Part shown: in pieces, positions 43,201 to 50,430 of the stretch
Layout of the letters: each line of letters opens with the position of its first letter
How positions within the stretch are numbered: position 1 is the first letter of the stretch
Source of the DNA: Streptomyces liangshanensis
Lineage (GTDB): Bacteria > Actinomycetota > Actinomycetes > Streptomycetales > Streptomycetaceae
Direction: 5' to 3'
DNA: 64,000 nucleotides
Assembly (NCBI RefSeq): GCF_011694815.1
Contig: NZ_CP050177.1
Coordinates: 1,798,001 to 1,862,000 of the forward strand
The notes under the pieces: model-generated
Databases searched by the model: none
What the model was told of the DNA's origin: nothing
The model's input: the letters and a program-made list of their open reading frames with translations, nothing else
Translations under genes and position numbers: made by a program

Positions 43201-44544
43201 TCAGCGGGGCTTTGCGATGGGCTCCAGGATCGCCACGCACTCCACGTGGTGCGTCATCGGGAAGAGGTCGAAGGCGCGGAGTTTGCGGGGTTTGTAGCCT
43301 GCCTCGCGGAAGTAGGCCAGGTCTCGGGCCAGGGCTGCCGGGTCGCAGGCCACGTAGGCGATGCGGCGGGCGCCCAGGGTGGCGAGGTGTTTGACGACCT
43401 GTTTGCCGGCACCCGCGCGCGGGGGGTCCAGGACGATCAGGTTCGTCTCCGTGATGTGCGTGCGCGGCAGGACCTGGTCGACCTTGCCCTGTTCGATGCG
43501 GACCCGCGGGAGGTCCTTGAGGTTGTGGCGCGCGTCCTCCACCGCCCGCTTGCCCGACTCGATGCCGAGGACCGCGCCGGTCTCGCCGACCCGTTCCGCG
43601 ATGGCGCCCGCGAACAGGCCCACCCCGCAGTACAGGTCCAGCGCCGTGTCGCCCTTCCTCGGCATCAGGCCCTGCATCACGGCCTCCACCAGCACCTGCG
43701 GCGCCTCGGGGTGCACCTGCCAGAAGCCGCCCATGCCGACGCGGTACGTACGGCCGTCGGCCCGCTCGCGGACGAAGGCGCGCCCGTGCACACGGTGCAC
43801 TCCCCCGTCGTGCTCCTCCACCCGCAGGACCGAGACGGGCTTGTCCAGTTCGACCAGCGGCAGCCGGCCGCCGGGACGCGGGGCGAGGACGACCTGGCGG
43901 TCGCCGGAGCCCGACGCGCCGATCGCCTCGACCGTGGCGATCTGCGGCCAGGTGCGCTTCTCCACGCCCAGTTCGCTCACGGCCTCCGTGGCGATCATGC
44001 AGTGGTCGACCGGCTCGATGTCGTGCGAGCGGTGCTTGCGCAGGCCCGCGCGGCCGTCCTCGTCCACCGCGTACTGCACACGGGAGCGCCACGCGGGCAC
44101 CTCGCCCGCCGGCAGTTTGTCGCCCGGCGCGGGCATGACGGTCCCGTCCCAGCCGGCCTCCTCGGGCGTCAGGCCCGCGAGCCGCTGGAGCTGTTCGGTG
44201 ATGACCTCGCCCTTGAGCCGCCGCTGGGCGCCCGGCTTGGCGTGCTGCCAGTCGCAGCCTCCGCACCTGCCCGGGCCGGCGTACGGACACGGCGCCTCCA
44301 CCCGGTCCTTGGACGCGTCGAGGATCTCCACCGCGTCGGCGCGCAGGAAGCGGGAGTCGGCCTCACCCTCGGTCACGCGGACCCGGACCTTCTCGCCGGG
44401 CAGCGCGTGCCGTACGAACAGCACCTGGCCCTCGTCGGTACGGGCCACACAGTGGCCACCGTGCGCGACCGGGCCGACCTCGACCTCGTACTCCGCCCCC
44501 ACCAGCGACGCCTGCTCGGAAGAAGGCTGCGGTTCTGTCTGCAT
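43201..44544 (-). CDS. TrmA/RlmD-family SAM-dependent RNA (uracil-C5) methyltransferase
   Basis: A 447-residue RNA methyltransferase. A TRAM RNA-binding domain (EYEVEVGPVAHGGHCVARTDEGQVLFVRHALPGEKVRV-like) covers residues 15-75. CPYAGPGRCGGC plus a later HC could hold an iron-sulphur cluster. The Rossmann domain has DLYCGVGLFAGAIA, and the catalytic Cys is in YVACDPAALARDL after LDPPRAGAGKQV. It methylates a uridine of tRNA or 23S rRNA. The gene is downstream of the KimA-like gene on the same strand, an arrangement I recall in mycobacteria (Rv2689c-Rv2690c). A G-rich tract precedes its start. Confidence 0.88.
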   Translation of the reverse strand: MQTEPQPSSEQASLVGAEYEVEVGPVAHGGHCVARTDEGQVLFVRHALPGEKVRVRVTEGEADSRFLRADAVEILDASKDRVEAPCPYAGPGRCGGCDWQHAKPGAQRRLKGEVITEQLQRLAGLTPEEAGWDGTVMPAPGDKLPAGEVPAWRSRVQYAVDEDGRAGLRKHRSHDIEPVDHCMIATEAVSELGVEKRTWPQIATVEAIGASGSGDRQVVLAPRPGGRLPLVELDKPVSVLRVEEHDGGVHRVHGRAFVRERADGRTYRVGMGGFWQVHPEAPQVLVEAVMQGLMPRKGDTALDLYCGVGLFAGAIAERVGETGAVLGIESGKRAVEDARHNLKDLPRVRIEQGKVDQVLPRTHITETNLIVLDPPRAGAGKQVVKHLATLGARRIAYVACDPAALARDLAYFREAGYKPRKLRAFDLFPMTHHVECVAILEPIAKPR

Positions 44545-44566
44545 GAGGGAGTGGCTCCAAGTTCAA

Positions 44567-44591
44567 GGGGGGGCAGGGGAGGGCAGGGGGG
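44567..44591 (+). other. Potential G-quadruplex tract
   Basis: Four guanine runs of 7, 4, 3 and 6 are separated by 1-2 bases, in the 146-bp gap between the permease and methyltransferase genes. The G-rich strand is the template strand for the methyltransferase transcript. A purine-rich stretch (GGAGGAGGAAGG) follows. Confidence 0.55.
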
Positions 44592-44690
44592 AGGAGGAAG
44601 GTGAAGGGGAGGAGACACGTTCGTTCGTGCTCCTGCTCAGCCCACCAGTGTACGGGCGCCCCGTCCCACCCACCGCCACCCCGAAAACCC

Positions 44691-46742
44691 TCAGCCCTTG
44701 TTCGTCGGCTCCTTCGGCCGGTCGTCCACCGGGCCCCGCCGCACCGCGCCCGGTGCCTGGTACACGGCCCTCTTCTTCGCGCGCTTCTTCGCCCGCTCCG
44801 AGGACTCCAGCTGGTACGGCACCGACGTCACCATCACGCCCGGCGTGAAGAGCAGCCGGCCCTTGAGGCGCAGCGCGCTCTGGTTGTGCAGCAGGTGCTC
44901 GTACCACCGGCCGACCACGTACTCGGGGATGTAGATGCTGACGGCGTCACGCGGGTTCTCGGTGCGCAGGCCGCGTACGTACTCGATCACCGGGCGGGTG
45001 ATCTCCCGGTACGGGGAGTCCAGGATCTTCAGCGGTACGTTGATGCCGCGCCGCTCCCACTCCTCCCGCAGCACCTTCGTCTCCGCCGGGTCGACGCTGA
45101 TGGAGAGCGCCTCCAGGGTGTCGGAGCGCATCAGCTTCGCGTACCCGAGGGCGCGCAGGGTCGGCTTGTGGAGCTTGGAGACCAGGACGATCGAGTGCAC
45201 GCGGGAGGGCCTGACGCTGTCGTCGGACGGGCCCTCGGCCGCCGCGATCTCCTCGGCGACCCGGTCGTAGTGCTTGCGGATCGCGGTCATCACGGCGAAG
45301 AAGATCACCATGCCGAGCAGCGCGACCCAGGCGCCGTGCGTGAACTTGGTCGCCAGGACGACGACGAGCACCAGGCCGGTGAAGAAGGCGCCGAAGGCGT
45401 TGATGGCCCGGGAGCGGATCATGTGGCGGCGCTTCGCCACGTTCTTCTCGGTCCTGAGGTGGCGGTTCCAGTGCCGGACCATGCCGGTCTGGCTGAGGGT
45501 GAAGGAGACGAACACCCCGACGATGTAGAGCTGGATCAGCCGGGTCGAGTCCGCGCCGTAGATCCAGACGAGCAGGGCGGCCGCGCCGGCCAGCACGACG
45601 ATGCCGTTGGAGAACGCGAGGCGGTCGCCGCGGGTGTGCAGCTGGCGGGGCAGGTAGCGGTCCTGGGCGAGGATCGAGCCGAGGAGCGGGAAGCCGTTGT
45701 ACGCGGTGTTCGCGGCCAGGAACAGGACCAGCGCGGTCGCCGCGGCCAGCACCACGAACAGGAACGTCCCGTTGCCGAAGACGGCGGCGGCGACCTGCGA
45801 GATCACCGGGTTCTGGACGTAGCCGTGGCCGACCGGGACACCGCTGCTCCTGAGCAGGTCGGTCTCGGGGAACTCCGCCATCTTCACGTGCGTGGCCATG
45901 GCCAGGCCGATGATGCCGCAGAACATGGTCACCGCGAGGCCGCCCATCAGGGCGAGGGTCGTGGCGGCGTTCTTGCTCTTGGGCTTACGGAACGCCGGCA
46001 CGCCGTTGCTGATCGCCTCGACGCCGGTGAGCGCGGCGCAGCCGGAGGAGAAGGCGCGCAGGAGCAGGAAGACCAGCGCGAAGCCGCCCAGTCCCTGGTG
46101 CTCCGGCTTGATCGTGAAGTCGCTGGTCGGGGAGTGCATGGTGTCGCCGAGGACGAGCCCGCGGAACGCGCCCCACAGGATCATGAGGAAGACGCCGCCG
46201 ACGAAGACGTACGTCGGGATCGCGAAGAGCTTGCCGGACTCCCGGACCCCGCGCAGGTTCATCAGCGTCAGCAGGATGATGATCCCGACGGCGCACGCGA
46301 CCTTGTTCTCGATGACGAAGGGGATCGCGGAGCCGAGGTTCTCGACGCCGGACGAGATGGACACGGCCACGGTCAGGATGTAGTCGACCAGCAGCGCGCT
46401 CGCGACGGTCAGCCCCGCCTTGGGCCCGAGGTTGGTGTTGGCGACCTCGTAGTCGCCGCCGCCGCTCGGGTAGGCGTGCACGTTCTGCCGGTAGGAGGCG
46501 ACGACGGTGAACATCAGGACCACGACGGCCGCGGCGATCCACGGGCTGAAGTGGTAGGCCGACACACCCGCGACGGACAGGACCAGGAGGACCTCTCCCG
46601 GTGCGTACGCCACCGAGGACAACGGGTCGGAGGCGAAGACGGGCAGGGCGATGCGTTTGGGGAGGAGGGTCTCTCCCAGCCTGTCGCTACGCAGCGCCCG
46701 CCCGATGAGAATCCGTTTGGGCACGTCGGTCAGTTTGGACAC
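44691..46742 (-). CDS. KimA-like APC-superfamily potassium transporter
   Basis: A 683-residue permease with about 12 helices and a 200-residue cytoplasmic C-terminal domain. The segments FASDPLSSVAYAPGE, YRQNVHAYPSGGGDYEVAN, LLVDYILTVAVSISSG, FSSGCAALTGVEAISNG and LHNQSALRLKGRLLF closely parallel B. subtilis KimA as I remember it, a proton-coupled high-affinity K+ importer. It would normally be labelled only APC family permease. Divergent TrkA-type genes support a potassium role. The GTG at 46742 begins the conserved SKLTDVPKRILIG; an in-frame start at 46787 is also open. No clear ribosome site is seen. Confidence 0.85.
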   Translation of the reverse strand: MSKLTDVPKRILIGRALRSDRLGETLLPKRIALPVFASDPLSSVAYAPGEVLLVLSVAGVSAYHFSPWIAAAVVVLMFTVVASYRQNVHAYPSGGGDYEVANTNLGPKAGLTVASALLVDYILTVAVSISSGVENLGSAIPFVIENKVACAVGIIILLTLMNLRGVRESGKLFAIPTYVFVGGVFLMILWGAFRGLVLGDTMHSPTSDFTIKPEHQGLGGFALVFLLLRAFSSGCAALTGVEAISNGVPAFRKPKSKNAATTLALMGGLAVTMFCGIIGLAMATHVKMAEFPETDLLRSSGVPVGHGYVQNPVISQVAAAVFGNGTFLFVVLAAATALVLFLAANTAYNGFPLLGSILAQDRYLPRQLHTRGDRLAFSNGIVVLAGAAALLVWIYGADSTRLIQLYIVGVFVSFTLSQTGMVRHWNRHLRTEKNVAKRRHMIRSRAINAFGAFFTGLVLVVVLATKFTHGAWVALLGMVIFFAVMTAIRKHYDRVAEEIAAAEGPSDDSVRPSRVHSIVLVSKLHKPTLRALGYAKLMRSDTLEALSISVDPAETKVLREEWERRGINVPLKILDSPYREITRPVIEYVRGLRTENPRDAVSIYIPEYVVGRWYEHLLHNQSALRLKGRLLFTPGVMVTSVPYQLESSERAKKRAKKRAVYQAPGAVRRGPVDDRPKEPTNKG

Positions 46743-46801
46743 GCAAAGGATCGTATGCGTTCGAACGATGAGCTGTGCAGGCAGCACCGCCTACTGAGAT
46801 G

Positions 46802-46861
46802 GCGGCAACGGCGGCGTTGCCGCTTAAGCTCAGGTGCAGGGGACACCGTATACGGTGTCCC
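46802..46861. promoter_or_regulatory. Two perfect inverted repeats in KimA/TrkA divergent region
   Basis: GCGGCAACG (46802-46810) pairs with CGTTGCCGC (46815-46823). A 22-bp perfect palindrome with arms GGGACACCGTA and TACGGTGTCCC lies at 46840-46861. Both are in the 205-bp gap between the divergent permease and TrkA-type genes. The uninterrupted palindrome looks like an operator for a dimeric regulator of both units. The spaced one may be a hairpin. Confidence 0.55.
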
Positions 46862-46947
46862 GCTGGTGCCCGGTATGCCGAAAAGGAAGAGTGAACAGGG
46901 TGTTTTCGCAGGTCAGCGAGATGACCAGGACTGCGGGGTAAGCGCAC

Positions 46948-47616
46948 GTGCACATCGTCATCATGGGTTGCGGCCGGGTCGGAGCCGCACTCGCGCAGAC
47001 CCTGGAGCAGCAGGGGCACACGGTCGCCGTGATCGACCAGGACCCCACGGCCTTCCGCCGCCTCGGCTCCGGTTTCGGCGGCCGCCGCGTCAGCGGCGTC
47101 GGGTTCGACCAGGACACCCTGCGTGAGGCGGGGATCGAGGACGCCGGGGCCTTCGCCGCGGTCAGCAGCGGCGACAACTCGAACATCATCGCGGCGCGTG
47201 TCGCCCGGGAGATGTTCGGCATCGAGAACGTCGCCGCCCGTATCTACGACCCGCGCCGCGCCGAGGTCTACCAGCGTCTGGGCATCCCGACGGTGGCCAC
47301 GGTCCGCTGGACGGCGGACCAGATGCTGCGGCGGCTGCTGCCGTCCGGCGCGGAGCCGCTGTGGCGGGATCCGAGCGGTGGTGTGCAGCTCGCCGAGGTG
47401 CACACGTCGGCGCACTGGATCGGGCACAAGATCAGCACGCTCCAGGAGGAGACGGGCGTCCGTGTGGCGTTCCTCACGCGGCTGGGCGAGGCGATGCTGC
47501 CGACGTCGCAGACGGTGCTCCAGGAGGGCGACCTCGTCCACGTGATGATGCGTACGGACGAGATCGAGAAGGTCGAGGCGTCATTCGCCGAGGGCCCGGA
47601 CGAAGGCGGGAACTGA
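46948..47616 (+). CDS. ceoB: TrkA-family K+ uptake regulatory protein (CeoB-like)
   Basis: A 222-residue RCK protein. HIVIMGCGRVGAALAQTLEQQGHTVAVIDQD is the NAD/nucleotide-binding Rossmann loop (TrkA_N). Residues about 140-215 form the TrkA_C ligand domain (GVQLAEVHTSAHWIGHKISTLQEE through LQEGDLVHVMM). Such proteins gate K+ channels or transporters in response to nucleotides. No TrkH/KtrB membrane subunit is encoded here, so the divergent KimA-like permease is a candidate partner. The TGATG junction with the next gene shows tight coupling. The name follows the M. tuberculosis ceoBC pair. Confidence 0.88.
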   Translation: MHIVIMGCGRVGAALAQTLEQQGHTVAVIDQDPTAFRRLGSGFGGRRVSGVGFDQDTLREAGIEDAGAFAAVSSGDNSNIIAARVAREMFGIENVAARIYDPRRAEVYQRLGIPTVATVRWTADQMLRRLLPSGAEPLWRDPSGGVQLAEVHTSAHWIGHKISTLQEETGVRVAFLTRLGEAMLPTSQTVLQEGDLVHVMMRTDEIEKVEASFAEGPDEGGN

Positions 47617-48290
47617 TGCGCGTCGCGATTGCCGGGGCCGGCGCGGTGGGGCGTTCCATCGCGGGCGAGCTGCTGGAGAACGGTCACGAGATCCTGCTGA
47701 TCGACAAGGCGCCCACCGCCATCTCGGTGGAGCGGGTGCCGTTGGCGGAATGGCTGCTGGCCGACGCCTGCGAGATCACGTCGCTGGACGAGGCCGCGTT
47801 GCAGCGTTGCAACGTGGTGATCGCCGCGACGGGCGACGACAAGGTGAACCTGGTCGTCTCGCTGCTCGCCAAGACCGAGTACGGGGTGCCGCGGGTGGTG
47901 GCCCGGGTCAACAACCCCAAGAACGAGTGGCTGTTCAACGAGTCCTGGGGCGTCGACGTCGCGGTCTCCACGCCGCGTCTGATGTCGGCTCTGGTCGAGG
48001 AGGCGGTGAGCGTCGGCGATCTGGTACGGCTGCTGCGCTTCAGCCACGGCGACGCGAACCTGGTCGAGCTGACGCTGCCGCCGGAGTCGGCGGTGACCGG
48101 TACGCAGGTCGGGGACGTGGTCTGGCCGGAGGACACCTCGCTGGTGACGATCATCCGCGGGACGCGGGTCCTGACGCCGAATCCGGAGGAGACCCTGGAG
48201 GCGGGCGACGAGCTGCTGTTCGTGGCGGCGCAGGCGCGCGAGGAGCAGTTGGAGGACCTGCTGTCGGTCCGCCGCGAGGAGACGGCCTGA
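47616..48290 (+). CDS. ceoC: TrkA-family K+ uptake regulatory protein (CeoC-like)
   Basis: A 224-residue second RCK protein with the same two domains. MRVAIAGAGAVGRSIAGELLENGHEILLIDK is the Rossmann loop, followed by VVIAATGDDKVNLVVSLLAKTEYGVPRVVARVNNPKNEWLF. The TrkA_C domain runs from about 140 (ANLVELTLPPESAVTGTQVGDV). Its start at 47616 uses the last base of the upstream TGA, so the two subunits are made together, probably as a heteromer. A very long perfect hairpin ends the unit. Confidence 0.88.
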   Translation: MRVAIAGAGAVGRSIAGELLENGHEILLIDKAPTAISVERVPLAEWLLADACEITSLDEAALQRCNVVIAATGDDKVNLVVSLLAKTEYGVPRVVARVNNPKNEWLFNESWGVDVAVSTPRLMSALVEEAVSVGDLVRLLRFSHGDANLVELTLPPESAVTGTQVGDVVWPEDTSLVTIIRGTRVLTPNPEETLEAGDELLFVAAQAREEQLEDLLSVRREETA

Positions 48291-48302
48291 CACAGCGGTC
48301 GG

Positions 48303-48361
48303 GTACATGACGCGCTCGGGGCGCCGGACCACTGGTCCGGCGCCCCGAGCGCGTCATGTAC
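48303..48361. terminator. Bidirectional terminator: 59-bp perfect palindrome
   Basis: Twenty-nine-base arms (48303-48331 and 48333-48361) are perfectly complementary around one central base. It sits between the stops of the convergent trkA-type gene (48290) and DUF3159 gene (48382). Confidence 0.85.
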
Positions 48362-48381
48362 GTGCAGTAAAGGTACGGCGG

Positions 48382-49185
48382 CTACGCCTCGCGCCGGTGG
48401 CTCACCGGGCCGTCCGACGTGCCGGCCGCGGCGGCCTTGCGGGCCTTCTCGGCCTCCTCCTCCGCCTCCATCTCGGCGAAGACGTCGATGGGCGGCGGCG
48501 CCTTCGCGAGGAAGACCCAGGTCAGCCAGACCGCCAGCAGGAACGGCGGGATCTTCAGCGCGACCAGGACCCAGCCGAGCTGCGCCGTGTCGGCCCACCA
48601 GTACAGCGGGAAGAGGATCGCGCACTTGGCGAGGAGGATCAGGCCCCAGGCCCAGCTCGCCTTCGCGTACGCCTTCTTGCGGCCGGGGTTACGGGTGCGC
48701 CAGGAGAGGTTCTCCTTGAAGACCGGGCCCAGGATCAGCCCGATCAGCGGCACGCCCGCGGCGGCGGTGGCCAGGTACGCGACGGCCAGGCCCAGCGTGT
48801 AGAGCATGCCCGGCAGGTAGAAGTCCTTGGCGTCGCCGGTCATCATCGCGAAGACCACGCCGAAGGCGACCCCGAAGACGCCGCTGAACGCGTGCTTCAC
48901 GGTGTCGCGGCGGACCAGCCGCACGACGAGGAGCACCAGGGAGACGCCCACGGCGGCGATCGCCGACGCGTGCAGGTCCTTGTTGATCGTGAAGATCGTG
49001 ACGAAGAGCAGGCCGGGGAGGACGGTCTCCACCATGCCGCGCAGGCCGCCGAAGGCCTCGAAGAGCGCCGCCTCGGTGACGGCCTTCGCGTCGGCCGCCT
49101 GCTGGTCCGTCGTGACCTGCTGGTCTGCCGTGGCGGGGGAAGCGGGTGGGGCTGTCGAGGCGGCGGGCTTGTCGGGTGACGTCAC
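48382..49185 (-). CDS. DUF3159 membrane protein
   Basis: A 267-residue membrane protein with about five to six helices. A disordered Thr/Ala/Gln N-terminus (30 residues) precedes AALFEAFGGLRGMVETVLPGLLFVTIFTINKDLHASAIAAVG, the family signature. Later helices include LYTLGLAVAYLATAAAGVPLIGLILGPVF. A charged Glu/Lys/Ala C-terminal tail is cytoplasmic. The family is conserved in actinobacteria next to the TrkA pair and OB-fold gene but has no known function; its place suggests a link to ion homeostasis. It starts three bases after the OB-fold gene ends. Confidence 0.85.
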   Translation of the reverse strand: MTSPDKPAASTAPPASPATADQQVTTDQQAADAKAVTEAALFEAFGGLRGMVETVLPGLLFVTIFTINKDLHASAIAAVGVSLVLLVVRLVRRDTVKHAFSGVFGVAFGVVFAMMTGDAKDFYLPGMLYTLGLAVAYLATAAAGVPLIGLILGPVFKENLSWRTRNPGRKKAYAKASWAWGLILLAKCAILFPLYWWADTAQLGWVLVALKIPPFLLAVWLTWVFLAKAPPPIDVFAEMEAEEEAEKARKAAAAGTSDGPVSHRREA

Positions 49186-49188
49186 CGG

Positions 49189-49575
49189 CTACTCCTGTCC
49201 GAGCGGTCGGATTTCGTATTTGGGATTGAACAGCACCCGGCGGCCGTGGCTCATGGAGATCCGGCCGGAGGCGATCAGCTTGCGGCCCGGCTCTATGCCC
49301 ACGATCGAGCGCCGGCCCAGCCACACGACGTCCAGCGGCGCGGTGCCGTCGAACAGCTCCGCCTCCAGGGCGGGGACTCCCGCCCGTGGACGCAGGGTGA
49401 CCGTCCGCAACGTACCAGCCACCCGGACTATCTGGCGGTCGCTGCACTCGGAGATCCGCGTGCAGCCCGACGCCTGCGTGTCCTCCCGCAGCTCCTCGGA
49501 CTCCAGATCCTCCTGGGAGCTGGACAGCCGTTCGAGCATCCGGCGGAAGCGGCCGCTCGGCTTCTCAGCACTCAT
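49189..49575 (-). CDS. OB-fold nucleic-acid-binding domain protein
   Basis: A 128-residue protein. A charged helix (RFRRMLERLSSSQEDLESEELRE) precedes an OB-fold of five strands: IVRVAGTLRTVTLRPRAGVPALEAELFDGTAPLDVVWLGRRSIVGIEPGRKLIASGRIS-like segments. Similar small OB proteins occur next to DUF3159 in many actinomycetes. Nucleic-acid binding is inferred only from the fold. Direct repeats TTTCGAA lie upstream at 49627 and 49639. Confidence 0.82.
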   Translation of the reverse strand: MSAEKPSGRFRRMLERLSSSQEDLESEELREDTQASGCTRISECSDRQIVRVAGTLRTVTLRPRAGVPALEAELFDGTAPLDVVWLGRRSIVGIEPGRKLIASGRISMSHGRRVLFNPKYEIRPLGQE

Positions 49576-49595
49576 ACCTTGAGGGTACCGGGCCC

Positions 49596-49619
49596 CCGGC
49601 CCCGCGATCGCGGGGCCGG
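49596..49619 (-). terminator. 24-bp perfect palindrome downstream of kdpE
   Basis: CCGGCCCCGCGA and its complement form a perfect palindrome about 95 bases past the kdpE stop and 21 before the OB-fold start. It may end the kdp transcript or act as a site for the next gene. Confidence 0.5.
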
Positions 49620-49626
49620 AACGGAG

Positions 49627-49645
49627 TTTCGAACCACGTTTCGAA
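49627..49645. promoter_or_regulatory. Direct repeat of the palindrome TTTCGAA
   Basis: Two copies of TTTCGAA (49627-49633, 49639-49645) are spaced 12 bases apart, about 50-70 bases upstream of the OB-fold start. Possible operator; the function is a guess. Confidence 0.3.
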
Positions 49646-49714
49646 GCCGGGAACGCCTCGAATCCGCCCGTACCGGCGCATCCGAACGGGTCCCGATCCG
49701 CGTTCGGGCTCGAA

Positions 49715-50404
49715 TCAACGCTCGAAGCGGTAGCCCATGCCCGGTTCGGTGACGAAGTGCCGGGGGTGCGAGGGATCCGCCTCCAGCTTCCGGCGCAGCT
49801 GGGCCATGTAGACCCGCAGATAGTTGGTCTCCGTGCCGTACGAGGGCCCCCAGACCTCCTGGAGCAGCTGTTTCTGGCTCACGAGCCGGCCCGTGTTCCG
49901 TACGAGGACCTCCAGCAGGTGCCATTCGGTGGGCGTGAGCCGTACGTCCCGTCCCTCGCGGTGCACCTTCTTGGCGGCCAGGTCGACGGTGAAGCCCTCC
50001 GTCTCGACCAGCGCCACGCCGTCCTCGCCGTCCCCGCCGACCGGTTCCGCGCGCCGCACGGCGGCACGCAGCCGGGCCAGCAGCTCGTCCATCCCGAAGG
50101 GCTTGGTGACGTAGTCGTCGGCGCCCGCGTCGAGCGCCTCGACCTTCTCGTCCGAGGTGTGCCGGGCGGAGAGCACGAGGATCGGGACGCGGGTCCAGCC
50201 GCGCAGGCCCTTGATCACCTCGACGCCGTCCATGTCCGGCAGCCCGAGGTCGAGGACGACGACGTCGGGGTGGCGGGCGGCGGCCAGTTCGAGGGCGCCG
50301 GCGCCGTCGGCCGCCGCGTCCACCTCGTACTTGCGTGCCTTGAGGTTGATCACGAGGGCGCGCACGATCTGCGGCTCGTCGTCGACCACGAGCACCCGGG
50401 TCAT
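49715..50404 (-). CDS. kdpE: KdpE response regulator
   Basis: A 229-residue OmpR-type regulator. The receiver has D8-D9, phospho-acceptor D52 in VVVLDLGLPDMDG, and the lysine of DDYVTKPF. The winged helix ends with TNYLRVYMAQLRRKLEADPSHPRHFVTEPGMGYRF, a KdpE signature. On low K+ or high osmolarity KdpD phosphorylates it and it activates kdpFABC. The ATG at 50404 has AAAGG ten bases upstream; an in-frame ATG at 50434 overlaps the kdpD stop and is possible. Last gene of the kdp cluster. Confidence 0.93.
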   Translation of the reverse strand: MTRVLVVDDEPQIVRALVINLKARKYEVDAAADGAGALELAAARHPDVVVLDLGLPDMDGVEVIKGLRGWTRVPILVLSARHTSDEKVEALDAGADDYVTKPFGMDELLARLRAAVRRAEPVGGDGEDGVALVETEGFTVDLAAKKVHREGRDVRLTPTEWHLLEVLVRNTGRLVSQKQLLQEVWGPSYGTETNYLRVYMAQLRRKLEADPSHPRHFVTEPGMGYRFER

Positions 50405-50430
50405 AGAGGTCTGCCTTTCTGCGGGCCCGG

